Source: Dryococelus australis (Eukaryota > Arthropoda > Insecta > Phasmatodea > Phasmatidae). Taken from it: 64,000 nucleotides of DNA. Below, piece by piece: positions 45,379 through 58,200 of the stretch. The translations under genes were made by a program, and so were the position numbers. The notes beneath the pieces were generated by a model. That model worked only from the letters and a program-made list of their open reading frames with translations. It did not search any database and was not told the origin of the DNA. Position 1 is the first letter of the stretch. Each line of letters begins with the position of its first letter. Where the stretch lies: positions 142,312,457 to 142,376,456 of the forward strand of contig CM056994.1 in assembly GCA_029891345.1 (NCBI GenBank). Direction: 5' to 3'.

Positions 45379-45722
45379 AATAATATAAAGTATCAAACAC
45401 TAAAAAACTTATGTAAATTTAAAATGAAATATTGTAAATTGTTATACAAACGCATAATTTTTATTAAATGCATAATTAAATAAATTACCAAATGCTAACG
45501 CCTTACCATACATTTTGTCTCCTCTTGCTTTAACTTATTTTTCATAAGTCTATAGCTGAAGAGTCGACTTTTATCATTTAAATTAGTTGTTTTGCCAGTG
45601 TAAGATGCAGGCTCATTAAGAAGCAGTTCCTTGATTTCAGCATAAGTTAAGTATGAGGAGAGCTTTCAAGGGGTCTGATTTTAGTACCCAGTCATGTAGC
45701 ACCATGCAAACTGTTAAAATTT
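45379..45722. other. AT-rich gap, nothing recognised
   Basis: Non-coding sequence between the SINE and the solo LTR. Confidence 0.35.
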
Positions 45723-46442
45723 TGTTACGCGCTGCTGCCCGGCGCTGTAGCGGTGGACCCACCTAACCCTCCCCTTCGCCGTGATTGCCTCCTGACCCAC
45801 TTTTCTAGGAAACCCGTGAATAATGGACAGGGGTCGGGCTGTCGGCGCGCTGCTCGGTGCGTATGACCCCTCTTCCATGCTCGAGGTTTCAATGGGTCTG
45901 GCAACGACGCAAGAACGTTCTCGTGAGACCGGCTGGCGCCTCGGCCCTCCGCAACGCATCACGCGAGTTGGGGAAGATTCTAGGTGGCGGCCTAAGACAC
46001 TATATATAATTCCACAACCCAGCGGCCGGCAGTCTTTGACGGAGGCCGCCTGGTCGAGTGTGCAAGAGCATGTAAGTTGTGGACAACAGGAGATTACGGG
46101 ATTACGGCGGGCGAGGTGTTCGTGGTGTGAATGGATGAGAGGGTGTGAAACCGACGAGTGCAGCCTACTGTGCGTGAGGGCGCTTGGAGGACACTTGAAC
46201 ATTGCGACTGGCGGGACATGACTAAACTGAGGTGGGACTGAATGGAAGTGTAATACGGATTTTACTGTAAATATTCGAACTGTCAATTTGGACACATATT
46301 TTATATAATAGTTCGGAGAATTTTGCTGTAGTTATTGTAAATACAATAAGGAAATTATAATTAATGATTATACTTTAATAAGACCTCCATGCCTTAACGA
46401 ACTTGGTGTATCCCACTTAATTTATAGAGAGATATTGTAACA
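45723..46442 (+). repeat. Solo LTR of a gypsy family related to family A (720 bp)
   Basis: It begins TGTTACGCGC and ends ATTGTAACA, so it has the canonical TG...CA ends within a 6-bp inverted TGTTAC/GTAACA. The flanking tetranucleotides ATTT and ATAT are possibly a decayed target duplication. The LTR is GC-rich in U3, with a TATATATAA box at 46001-46009 and an AATTAAT-rich U5. Its 3' two thirds align with the LTR at 7495-8098. No internal sequence flanks it, so recombination between LTRs has removed the body. Long open frames on both strands (132 and 193 codons) are by-products of the GC-rich sequence. Confidence 0.8.
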
Positions 46443-46600
46443 ATATGAACAACTGGAATTTTTTTTGGAAGTAATCGTAGAGATATCTTTTAAATATTTG
46501 ATTATAGAGTAAAATAACATACGGGGTCAAATATTTAATTTGAATTATATTAAATAATACCTCAAAATGTAAATATAAGGCATTATTGGGAATTGCGCAT
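46443..46600. other. Short AT-rich spacer
   Basis: Nothing recognised. Confidence 0.3.
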
Positions 46601-47650
46601 TACTCATTTCTGGTGACTAGATAGGAAATTAGGCTTTTGCTGAAAGGGTGTCTGGTGGTGAAGCATGAAGCTGTTCATATTCTGCAAATCTCGTATGATT
46701 GGCTGCCCACTTGTCCGCCATGTTAGACGTTGGTGACCTTGACCGTGGTCTCTGCCGTTGACCTTGGCATCTTAAACCTTAAAAATTGTAAGTTATTGTT
46801 AAAAAAAATTACAAATTTACAAATGTTCCAAAATGTATAATAAATTTGTAAGAAATGTACAAAAGTATATCAGTTATTGATTTCCACAAATATTAAAACA
46901 TATATAAAATATAAAATATGAATAAAAATTTTTTAGAAATGGTTAAAAAATTATGAAAACCTAAAATTCTTAATATTTAGAAGGTTTCCTCGCAGCACAT
47001 CAACAATATGATTAACTCCCTTTTAATCAACCACATTATTTGTTCTCTCTTCATCACCTGTCCTTTATACATTCCCACTATACCAGCTTTTTCGTTTGTC
47101 ATTTGTTTACTTTGCTGGAAGCTTCAATCTTGGATATCATGTTTACTTTACTTCATACAGGAATTGCTAGTGTTTTAACTATCGATTTTGCGAAAGGCAA
47201 TCTGTCTAACTCTCTCGCCTATGCTCAATACATATCGGTTATTTCGTATGTAATTTTTTTACATTGTTGGAGTTTGTCTCTCATTTTCGTTCGACTGCCA
47301 TTTTGTTTGTCGTTCGTTATTTATTGGCTTCTCTGTGGGTGCCCATTTTGGATATAAATTTGAAAACATAGGTTGTGCTAATGTAATATTTATCGATACA
47401 GCAGCCAGACAGCAGATATAATGGATTGTATTTCCATGGTATTGGTGGCACTAGTGTATTAATGATCGTTTACGTCGCCAGCCCGATTTTGTCACCACGA
47501 GGCTCCCATATTTCACATTTATTTATAATATAAGTGGTGCTGTTGGCGACCGCTATATTGGATTAAATTTTTAAAACATAAATGTTGCTATTTATCGATT
47601 TATCCACCAAGCTATCTGTCGGCCCCCGAGCGTTCCGTCGTTTTTGCCCC
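46601..47650. mobile_element. Remnant of the foldback family plus 215-bp tandem repeat
   Basis: At 46700-46790 the sequence carries TCCGCCATGTTAGACG, TTGGTGACCTTGACCGTGG and CCGTTGACCTTGGCAT. At 47050-47140 it has a CATTCCCACTATACCAGC block and GTTTGTCATTTGTTTAC..TTGCTGGA followed by CAATCTTGGATAT. The latter matches the left arm of the large foldback at 22640-22710. From about 47125 a unit of about 215 bp repeats three times (CTTGGATAT.., TTTGGATATAAATTTGAAAACATA, ATTGGATTAAATTTTTAAAACATA, each followed by a TGCTA...TATCGAT block). Confidence 0.55.
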
Positions 47651-49006
47651 ACCAGGTGAAATGTAAGCATGCCACGATTCACTGAAAAATGAGTTATTGT
47701 TGGCAATTAAATGCTCAATATGGGTAGAATATACCACAGAATGTTAATAGCATAACCCTGTTAGTTAAGACGTAGCAACGATCGCCATATATCGATACAT
47801 TGCATGAATGCCGTACACATTACAAATAATATAATACATTTAGTTTTATACACATATTACAAGTTTTCCTAATCATTCTTGGCAAAACCCTACTCAGGTG
47901 GAAGTTCAGATATGTATACATTAATGTCGACACATTTCTGAAAAACGTGTATTTCATCTTATATTCGTTCTCATGCAAAACTCATCCATAATTTCGCCAG
48001 TGAACTCCTAAATAATTCTTTTCAGTTTTTTTAATTGGATATATTTTCTCATACATTTAACCCACCAACTTTTCTTTTCGTAAGGATTTTCGAATCAACA
48101 ACGACTGAAGCAATTGTTTCTCCAATTTGAGTGTTTCTTACTATTTTGCTTCTTTATGTACAATTTTATTAGCTTCATGTTTTAACTATACATAATTTTT
48201 ATACAAATTATAGCGTTTAAATATCATTTAATTAGTTACTCCTTTCTTCAAACTTCAATACTTTCTTCTAATTTAGTAAACATTACCTCCATGTATTATT
48301 ATAATATACAATTGTAAGTTATTTAATTTCTTGATTAATTTATATTAAAATTTTATGAACATATATTAATTTTCGCAATGAAATTCTAAAAATATGATGT
48401 AGGAAAAGTGATTTAAAATAGGGATATTATTATTTTTTTGGATTCGACAATTTTAATAGCGGAATGTTAAGGACATGGTCTATAGTTGGCATTTTAAATC
48501 TACTTCTATAACTATTGACAATGCTATTTTGACAATTTGATTTGCGATGGGTGAGTGAATATCGGAAACATGCGTGCAAAAGGCAAACATCGCTCTACCT
48601 AATCTTTAGTCTATGGTGTCGAGCTCGCGTTTTGATAGAAATTTGCATTGTTGTTTATGACGGGAGCATGGAAGTTCATCTGATTATGTTCCCCCTTTTG
48701 TAAGTACCAAGGCGTGGGACTAGAAATTTATGCTGGTATCTTAGCTTAGTCCAATGATTACATAAGTAAGAGTTCGTTTAAAATGGTGTGGAATCGTAAA
48801 GCATCATATTTTCTAACCATTGTATTAATGTAACGTCTTAAAGTTATTTTTATGCAGATATAAATGTGGTAATAAATAGAAAATTTTAAAGACGTGTTTC
48901 TGGTGGCAAGTTAACATCCTCCTCTTCATAATTTTTTAGAATCTAACGGGGCGTGGCTAGGTAAAAGTCATGTAGACAAGTTCCCTTTATGAACCCGTCA
49001 ACTTTA
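47651..49006. other. AT-rich DNA, nothing recognised
   Basis: No conserved coding or repeat motif was recognised. A less AT-rich stretch at 48540-48700 is without an open frame of note. Confidence 0.35.
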
Positions 49007-49333
49007 GGCTATTCAAGGTAAAATGAGCAGTTTTGAAAGCTCTGCTTAAGATTTACTTGCATGCACGTTGTGTATTTTTCCGCCTATGTATGATTAATAT
49101 TGTAATAGACCTTATCACTTTATTCATGTCACAGTGAAGTGAAACTGTGAAATTATTAGAAATGGTTACCTAGCACTTTTTAGTAGGCGTTAAGATACGG
49201 AATCACTCCCCATCCATTGTTACCATCTTTACTGAATGCATGTCTCTCAGGAAGCCTGTTAAAAAATATTCGGGTAGGGACAGTTATTTTTTCTAAGGTT
49301 GATTTCAAAAGTGCTCACTTTATCGTGAACAGC
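49007..49333 (-). mobile_element. Second copy of the axis MITE (327 bp)
   Basis: The reverse complement matches the element at 24474-24891. It has the start GCTGTTCACGATAAAGTGAG followed by ACTTTTGAAATCAACCTTAG, the middle ATGGATGGG...GTATCTTAA, and the end AAGCAGAGCTTTCAAAACTG then CTCATTTTACCTTGAA. It is about 90 bp shorter inside. Terminal inverted repeats are retained (GGCTATTCA at the left, TGAACAGC at the right). Confidence 0.8.
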
Positions 49334-51064
49334 TTTTCATTGCGATGATTACCACATATGACATGAGAAAGTAGGTAACCATGACGAAAAAATTCGCTTT
49401 TTCTTTACGCTACAGCCTGTGGAGTGTGTAAAAATTAAACTGTATTTGCTATAAAAGATAGTCATTGGAAATAATTCTACATTCTCTTTATTCTTACATG
49501 TGTTGCAACAATAGCTGATATTGTGTTTTTACACGCACTTGGAATGTATAACAAGTCCAGAGTGCAAAATGGTCTGTAGATTATAACATCAAACACATAT
49601 CGTAAAATTAACGGTAATCAACGCTAAATACGTATTTGGAATCACGGGAAAAATGCCAAATTTCGCACCCTCGCAAGGGTCTATGTAACAACTACAAGCA
49701 AAACGAATACGTATGGTTCTATAATAGCTTACACATGTGTACTATAGGGCATTTTTATGCATAGTTTTCAACTTTAACTTTTTTATGCTACTTATAACTT
49801 CTGCGTATTGGCCTGTTATGTATTCACATCAAACTGTTCTGAAGATGGACCCTTTCCTACATGAGGTGATAAAGTGTACTCTGTGTGAGTCTATATTAGT
49901 GACATATTTAGGCCATACGTTCTGAAGAGTCAATTCGTCACGTATTTACTACGATATCTCAAAGTTCATGCAAATATCAATTTAATTTCCCTGGCGAAAG
50001 TCTATGTTAAATGTATAGGCAAGTCAAAGAATGGAAATTATTCCTGTAACAGTTGGTGTAGCATTTTTGGGTTCTTTTAATGATATATCTTAAAATTAGT
50101 TCAACGGTAATACTAACTGTTAGAAACGAGGTGTAGTTGAAAACATATGGACAACAGAAATGGTAACTAATTTAATGCATAATTAAACAACGTTGCAGAG
50201 GCCTATCAGCAGAATGATTACTTGTTAAATAAACTTGAAGTGAAGTTTGGGAGATTTTAAAATATACTCATGGACCAACGAAGAGGGAACGAGATACGCA
50301 AGTACAATATTTCAGGCATGTGTCTACTTACGTTACAAAACATAAATGTGCATTTCTTTTTTCTTAATTTGGAAGTTTAATAATTTAAAGAAGTATTGGG
50401 AGTAGGAAAATGTCATATTTAGTTTTGAAACACTTCTAGACGCCATAAGAGCCTCTCGCAAACTATTGTAGAGTAAGTATCAAATTAAACGTAATCTAAT
50501 GTGTAGGTTATGTAGTTTAAGTTTATTTGCTTTGTTTATTCCCTATTTTGTTTTGAATTATTTTAAGTCTGAATACTTTTAAAATTATGAATTTTAGTTA
50601 TTAATATATTTATATCTCCTACTTTCTCACTGACTTAGTAGTGGTTCTATTAAAATGTAATCTATACTGAACAGATACATTTTGACATTAAGATATTTAC
50701 GGTTTTGCGGCTATTGAATGCCAACCACAGTCATTTTCATGTACAACATCTACTGAAAATGTCTCACGGTCAACTTCACTGTGAACTGGATATGAAACGT
50801 GCGCAAGGTGTTATGTTAAATTTTTGTATTACCGTATTTAGTACGTAGTTCACTAGCATCGGAAAGAGTATTGAAACAATCCTCTTATTTTTTGTAGCAA
50901 TACTTCGTTGTTGAGTCGGTTCTCAAATCTTTTCAGTCATTTACTTATTCGTTTTTAAGAACCTTACCAGTAGATATGTACAATTCTCTTAACAGCGCAA
51001 TGCAGATATTCTTTGCGGTGTTCATTTGAAGTTTTCTCTATAATTCGGCAGCAAATAACCTAAG
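49334..51064. other. AT-rich DNA, nothing recognised
   Basis: No conserved reading frame, RNA gene or repeat family was found by eye. Confidence 0.35.
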
Positions 51065-51600
51065 CTGGCTCCACAATAGTGCGATGCATTGAGCTGCGAC
51101 AGCTATACTTGCTGTTTCACTATTAAGCGATGATCTATCGGCAACGGACGCCGTCTGAGATGGTGCTGCTATCCAGTTTAAGGGTGGAAATTACTTTTTC
51201 AGACCTCACAAATGTAACAAAAGACACGTGTTAAAAGTCGAAACTGTATATTTTAAGTGGTAGAAGACGAAGGATAATTATTTTGACATTAATAAACAAA
51301 TATAATGACATTGTCCACATATAAAAGAAGCCTTGTCTTCTGTTTTGCACATCCGCGCAGCAATAATAAAATACAAATACGTAAACTTTGGCGTAAACGC
51401 GATCGTCGTTTCCAAACTTAAAAAAAAAAAATCTTTTTATTCTCCCTGTAAACAAACATTTATTCTTCTTCTGACGCCGACAATCGCAACGCAAGAATTT
51501 CGCGCAACGCACTCGGCGCGACGTGCTGCAACGGAATATGCTTCATCCTGATTGGCTACCGCCCATCGCAACACAACGCATCGCACTATTGTGGAACCAG
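51065..51600. mobile_element. Non-autonomous DNA transposon with about 35-bp terminal inverted repeats
   Basis: The left end CTGGCTCCACAATAGTGCGA then TGCATTGAGCTGCGA matches the reverse complement of the right end (CTGGTTCCACAATAGTGCGA then TGCGTTGTGTTGCGA) with about five differences in 35 bp. The interior (536 bp in total) has no transposase. The right subterminal part is GC-rich. No target duplication is visible, and the superfamily is not assigned. The CACAATAGTG core is reminiscent of Transib-type ends, but the flanking symmetry argues against that boundary. Confidence 0.75.
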
Positions 51601-54600
51601 ATTTACGTGTGTGCTCTTTTTTTTTTTTTTTTTGTTTATTGAAAATAGTTTCAAACTTCTCATGGAGAAAACACAATATATGATGTGAACTTTTTGTCAC
51701 AAACGTGAGAAAATAACGCTCACAATACATTTGCGTGTATCTGTTATTGGAGATTCATATAAATAATGTGTTATAAATTTAACACAGAAAAATTTACTGC
51801 GTATTTTTATACTGAACGATATTCGGGTAAAATCAAACACTTTTTTAATGAACCTATGAAAAATTATTACATACCAAAATTACATATGCTTCAGTAAATA
51901 CTGACACTGGCGTGCAAGCTTCCAGTTAACCATAATAATTAGGCTTTATGATGTATTGCCAGTATAATGTTTAAATTTGTGCCCACTAAACTTATTATTG
52001 TATGTTTTATGCACATTAGAGTACAAATACGCATATCAGTAATACATTTATATTGCTAACATTTTCACGTTTTTACTTAAACATGGCTTAAAGAGACCAG
52101 GCCTATGGCAGAGCTTGCAAAAGTGAACATTGAACAGCCGATTACTTTGAAGCAGAGTGTAAGTTTGTATTACAATTAATTACAATATTTTAAAGGGCAG
52201 TAGCAAATGCTGTAAAAACGAATACCTCTATTTCTTAGTGTAGCTATTTATTCATACATATATCGCAAGGTCATATGTGGGTTCTGATAACTACAGAGAT
52301 GTAGAAATAACACAATCTGAGCGTATAAACGGTTGGAAAACATTGTTTAAAGCGGCAAGCTCGTTTTTAATAAAGAAATCAAAAGTCAATCACAATATTA
52401 TTCTATTCCATGAAAACATAACATTCACTCATTATACAAGTATTTTACGTCATAGATGGACCTTAAATCAAAAATTCACTCACTACAAGAATTTTACGTA
52501 ATATCTGACATTTATCACCCAGCTGCTTTTTTGTACTAGCAGAATCATATGGTCCAGCTGAGGACGTGTTTATTTCCTTTACTGTGAACGGACTTTCCAC
52601 GCTGTTTATATCTTCGGAAAAATTACTATTCAAACAGTTTCTACGCCAAATTGTACGGTGTTATTCCTACTTATCTGCAGTTACCAATACTCACATATAA
52701 TACCATGTTATGACTTAAAATATATAGAAAAATAATTAATCATGTTTATAATATTTATTATTTTAATATTAAATTTTGCTTGTACTAAACTATAATTAAA
52801 GCGTATGTCCTAATTCTCAGTATCTTTGTAGAACTTGAAAAAAATACTGTCTACAGTAATTTTACGATAACACATATTCAATCGAAATCACTCAAGAACT
52901 GTATGCATTAGAGGATTAGGTGCAACATTTTCTCATGTCAACGATGTTAGTAAATATATGTATCTCGGAAAGAATATTTCGTTTATTTTCTGAGAAAAAT
53001 AAAAAATAGCCAACACACAATATTTTCTGATATAATACAGAGCATGCTGCAAAACGACACCTCGGAATAAACAACACTGTACTGTCGGGTGAATGCTACA
53101 AACTCTCAATCAATGCATTACACAACAACGAAGAATTGCAAGTCGTAAACTATTACTTTTTAAAACAATAACAACCAAGGATCACAAGTGGGTAAAACAG
53201 TGAAGGGTGATAAGGGCTTGAGTTCAGGAGTATTGAATTTTATAACAGCAAGAAAAATAACGATTAACGAACGAAATATATTTTACAACGTTGAAAATAG
53301 TTCCATATATTTACTGGTTCCCCTCTGTTATTACATAAAATATATGCTCTGATGTATTAGACAAATTTGAAAAATGTATTATATAAATGAGAATAGATTC
53401 AAACTTCACAATTCAACTAAAGCTGTTCTCAATATCTACTGCAATAAGGCTACGAGAAATTACGGAAAGTGAACTTATAATAAATGCCTTAATAATCACA
53501 GTTACTGATCATCTTTTATTATTCTTATCTATCATATATCCCCAAACGTTAGATTACATGCATAATAGGTAGAGTGGGATGCATACTCTCAAAACGCCTC
53601 CCCTCCAACTCTTTGTATCCGCCCTCTACAACAATTCAAAGTCATGCATCTTTGATTTCTCGGAGCATCATTTTTCTTGCTTGAACAGATTACAGCATAG
53701 GAATATGTTGGGGACTTGGATTCGACCAGCAGGAAATGTCTTCATCTGTGTTTGAGTCCAGTCCAGTTTTGGAAATTGCGTAATTTGCCGGAATATCATT
53801 TAGAACGACTTGAATTTGGCGCAAATAAATACAACATATTTGAAATGGGAATTGTTACGAACTTAATACAGATCATATTTCTAACATAATTTATTCAGTA
53901 AGTTTTGCATTCTTAGTTCATACATGATTATGATAAGTATCAATAACCCCAGCATACGTTTTGTATGCTTAATCTCCGTGTATTAAATGAAGTGTCTAGA
54001 GTGACCGAAACACTTCCTCATGATGAATGCACAAGCCAAAACGCTGGGCCTAGAATTATGAAATTTCAGGGGTGACCTCTCTATAAGGAGCAACAACAAC
54101 TAAAAACAAATTTTTTGAAAGTCAACTTATGAGGCATTGAAAAGCGGTAAGTATCATGAATGCTATACTAATCCAATACTGCAATAATATTATATACCCC
54201 CATTATAAATATTAAATTGTTAATTCTAGCACCTGAAAGGAAAACGACTAATGTGGTGTATGTAAGGGTTATTTAATTTAAAACACAAGTATGTCGTGCA
54301 GTAAATGAGGACGAAGCCACTGCCGCGAAGCCAGTATTAATGTTTCAATAATATTACAATAGGGATTAGTTTTAATAATAAAATAGTAGTATACGTTCCT
54401 CGTATCCACTATGCAAGCATGTTGTCTTCGCAAATGTAGCTTGTGGACACCTTTCACAGCTTCGCCGTCGACTTCTATGGAAATACTGACAACGCTTCTG
54501 TTTTGCAGACGGGCGGACCTATAGGGCACGTCAAGTAGTCATGAAATACCGTCCTCGAATCCCTCCCAGTCGGCCTAGGCACATGATGGGTACGCTGATG

Positions 54601-55952
54601 GCCAGCCGAAATAACACTATTTTGGTTGGAAAGTTGGTACCTCTTGGGAACCGAGCTTGCCGGAGCAGATAGGCACAAAAAATGTAATTTCCAATAAATA
54701 GGCGTAAAATAAAACAACGCAGCAGCATGAGTCCTGTAATAGGTCAGAACATAATACATGTTTTGTAGTGCGCAAAGACACAGTGAAGGAATAGGAATGC
54801 AGTTAATAAACGTCTTTTCCTCTTTAGATGCTGTCTTCACGTATATAAACTGATGTTACACTACTGGAACATTACCCATATTTGAATAAATCTTACGAAA
54901 CTCAATTATAACATATCTTGATTTACCTACAAATAGATACAATTCAATTTAAAATTCAGAAATTTTGAGGTCATCCACGAATGCTTTCATTTAATGGTAA
55001 ACCTTATATTAAATGACGTATTTTCTTTACAAGTAATACTCACATGAAAAAAAAATTTAATAGTTTTGTATGAGTAACACGTAGTTCCTATAAAATTCGT
55101 GAAATAATTGCAAATAAAATATTGTAAACTTTACCCGGTTGAAGAATAACTTTTATATAGGCATGTCACCAGACAGACGACAAACATTTTATTACTCTTA
55201 CGTTGTAAATCGTGAAAACTAAAGATCTTACTAGCAGTACGCATGTACTCAGCAGCATCCAACATCCAAAGGGTTATGCAAACGATTAATTGGCCTGGAA
55301 TCAGTAACCACGAATTTTCTTTTTTCAGGAAAATCCCAAACAAGGCGCACTTAAAGTTCTGAAACGAGACTTAGATATTACAATAATGAGCGAAAATTTT
55401 GTGTTTAAAGTATGTTGCATGCCAGTGGACAATTTTGCATTGGTGTCATAAACTGCCATAGAAGTTAAATTACTCAGGCCAAAATAAGATGAGGAAATAC
55501 TTAAAGCTGCTTAACGATATATGCTTAATGTTAATAATGTCTAATTTCGATTAAAATCTCATCATAAACATGGTGATTAATTGGAAATATAGTAGCAACT
55601 GAAAATCAAATATTTGGTGTGCAGAAATTTTTTCAAAATTCTTAACTGTAAATATGACTAGGGCCACCTGCATTTCGCAAAAAGATTTATACACAAGCTC
55701 TACTTCAACTTCGTATGTGCTCAGTTGCAAATTTTGTTTGGCTATTGGCCCGCGTGTCTGTGCGAGAAGACATGTTCTACTTGACTGTGTCGCTCATAAT
55801 TAAGTCGTCCCGACACGTTGAACATTGGTGATATGTTTGCAGACACCTAAGACGCGTAAGAGGCGAAATTATTCAACCACTTAAGGTTGAACTTTAGATT
55901 TTAAGCAGGAAAAATTTATTGTGAAATCTTTTTAGCAAAATATGTGGTTCTA

Positions 55953-55955
<3 letters not shown>
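51601..55955. other. AT-rich DNA with one GC-richer patch
   Basis: Nothing firmly identifiable. A GC-richer patch at 54400-54680 holds open frames on both strands and a strong acceptor-like TTCTGTTTTGCAG at 54497-54509, followed by a 54-codon frame ending at 54674. It is listed under findings as a weak exon candidate. A T16 run lies at about 51618-51633. Confidence 0.3.
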
Positions 55956-55956
<1 letters not shown>

Positions 55957-56030
<74 letters not shown>

Positions 56031-56035
56031 TATAT
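55957..56035. repeat. (AT)n microsatellite
   Basis: About 65 bp of AT repeats, then TAATATATATATATAGACAC followed by a short CA/CG stretch to about 56050. The Tyr/Ile open frame over it is an artefact. Confidence 0.95.
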
Positions 56036-56050
56036 AGACACACACACGCG

Positions 56051-57085
56051 CGGGTTTCTGTTGCAGTACGATTTTTTTTTATGAGAAAATATTATCATTT
56101 CAAAAAAGTTACGCTTCTCTTCAAGGCATGGTGAGTTTATTTCCTACTTTATTCCCTTGAAGCGTATACTTGCTTCCGTAGGCGCCTGTTTTGAAAGAGT
56201 TGGCATATCAGGACGTGAAGATTTCAAAACTTAGTATATTAAGAGATATGTTTAACACAGATCTTAGCATATTAAGAGACATGTTTAACACATAAACAAT
56301 ATTTGAGAACAGAGTTAAAATAACAAATTCTCTAACTTTGCATAAAACACGAGACATGAAAATATGCAAATCACAAGTAATTAACATTAGTCTGCATAAC
56401 TGACGTGGTAGACGATATCTAAGCTTTCTATCCTTCTCTAAATTTACACACTGAAATGTACACCAGTTTTTGTGCTCTTTAATTCAATAAGTTGTGACTA
56501 GCTGTTGGAACTTGAGATTTTTCGTTAAAAATTGCGTCGAAATCTACTGAAGTAAAATTTCAAGCCATCGTTTTAAAAGTCCAGTAAAGGGTCTGCGATT
56601 CACATGTCATATCAGAAAAACTTTTCATTACTGTCGCTGTAGATAGCAGTAATAGCCTGTGCAAAAATTATTATCGTGAAGGTATACTAAAATCAGTAGT
56701 AGACTGTAAGACAATTCGACATATACAAATCAAAAATCACTTAATTTTAATTTATACCTTACTGGGCTGGGTAGATGATGAAGGGGGGAAAGGAGCAAGA
56801 GAAATTTAACTGCCTTCATACCGCTCTTTACAGGCCAGCACATAATGGCCATAAAACCGAACTAACAGATCATTTGCATTATCAATACGCCAAACTCTAG
56901 AACCAACTGCAAGATGCTTAAGATTTATCCTTATCATTTATTAGCAAATTTACTCTCGCTGTATGCCTTGGGTTCCTCTACGACACATCTAAGCAAGACA
57001 AGGTATTTGTAATTAAATAAACAAGTCAATAGAATAACACTAACAGATACAGAAAAATGGTATAAAAGAGGTGAGTAGCTCCCAC
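56051..57085. other. AT-rich DNA, nothing recognised
   Basis: No gene. A 40-bp near-duplicate phrase (TATTAAGAGA.ATGTTTAACACA) occurs at about 56238 and 56270. Confidence 0.35.
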
Positions 57086-58200
57086 AAACATAAACTTCAA
57101 AAATTAACACAAACTAAGAACAAATAAACACATAACTTTTATTGTGATTGGTAGAAGTAGAGAGCTAGCATGAATCCAGCCATACTAATCCGTAAATCCC
57201 CCCCCCCCCCCCAATTCCATTGGCTAAATTTCCCTACATCAAAGAAACCTAATAACACAAACTCTACTAATTACAGTACAAATTATCACAAAAAATTACA
57301 AACAAATGATTTATATTAACAATGATAAGATACATTGGGAACTAGTATAATGTACCACACACTCAATAAAAATAATATGCCGATGCATCACTAAACAAGT
57401 TATAACATCATCTGATATTTTAAGGTCTAGTTAGCACAACCTGAGCAAAAATAAATAACGTCCTTTTTTTTATTGTGATTGGGGGAAGTATGATTAGCGA
57501 AAGTAGAGAAACAGTATGAAACCACGCCTCTCCTTTATTTTATATCTTTTTATATCTCAATAGCCATGAAAACACAGTCTTATAATTTTCGAAAAATGTC
57601 TACAACCTGGACACTGTTATATATATATGTGTGTGTATGTATATATATAACATATATTCGATTAAAGAAAAGAAAGCAGAAAGCTGGCATGAATACAGCC
57701 CTCTTCTCACTCTTTTTTTTATTTCCCAAGTTAATAGCGCATAATCCTATACTTTTAGCAAAACTTGGGCAACCTGAATAAAAAGAATTTAAATTCCGAA
57801 GCGGGAAAGTGGAGGCTTAGAATGAATCCCCGCGCATTCCCTTTCCCACCAAAAAATGCTACATTATATAGATTTCCTAAATCTCAGTTACAAGAACATA
57901 ACATACAAAAATAATGTTGTTACAAATTCGCACTACCTGAGCACAAAGCACAAATAAACTACAAAAATTTTTTTTAATAGGAATTGGTTTCTTGGGAAGG
58001 GGTAAGGGGGTATTGCTTGCCACAAACCCCTCTCCTCACACTTATATTATAATATCTCAAAAACTAAATTAGCACAAACTCCAATATTTGTGGCACAAAT
58101 TAGCACAAACTGAGCACAAATGAACTACAAAATTTTATTTTGATCGGAGGTTTGTGGGGGGGGGGGTGGCGACTGGTGATATCCACCTTTGTATTATGCG
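57086..58200. repeat. Satellite-like tandem array, period about 164 bp, about 7 units
   Basis: A block like CAAACTGAGCACAAAT.AACTACAAAA..TTTATTTTGAT.GG recurs at about 57111, 57275, 57437, 57601, 57767, 57930 and 58098, that is every 162-168 bp. Fifty bases on, most units have GTAGAGAGC.AGCATGAATCCAGCC or a variant, then a pyrimidine-rich stretch that has become C15 (57198-57212) in one unit and G11 (58156-58166) in another. Units are strongly diverged. No coding. Confidence 0.7.

Noticed and set aside
45714-46295. Open frames of 193 codons (minus) and 132 codons (plus)
   Set aside because: They lie inside the GC-rich solo LTR and have no domain. Long frames on both strands reflect base composition.
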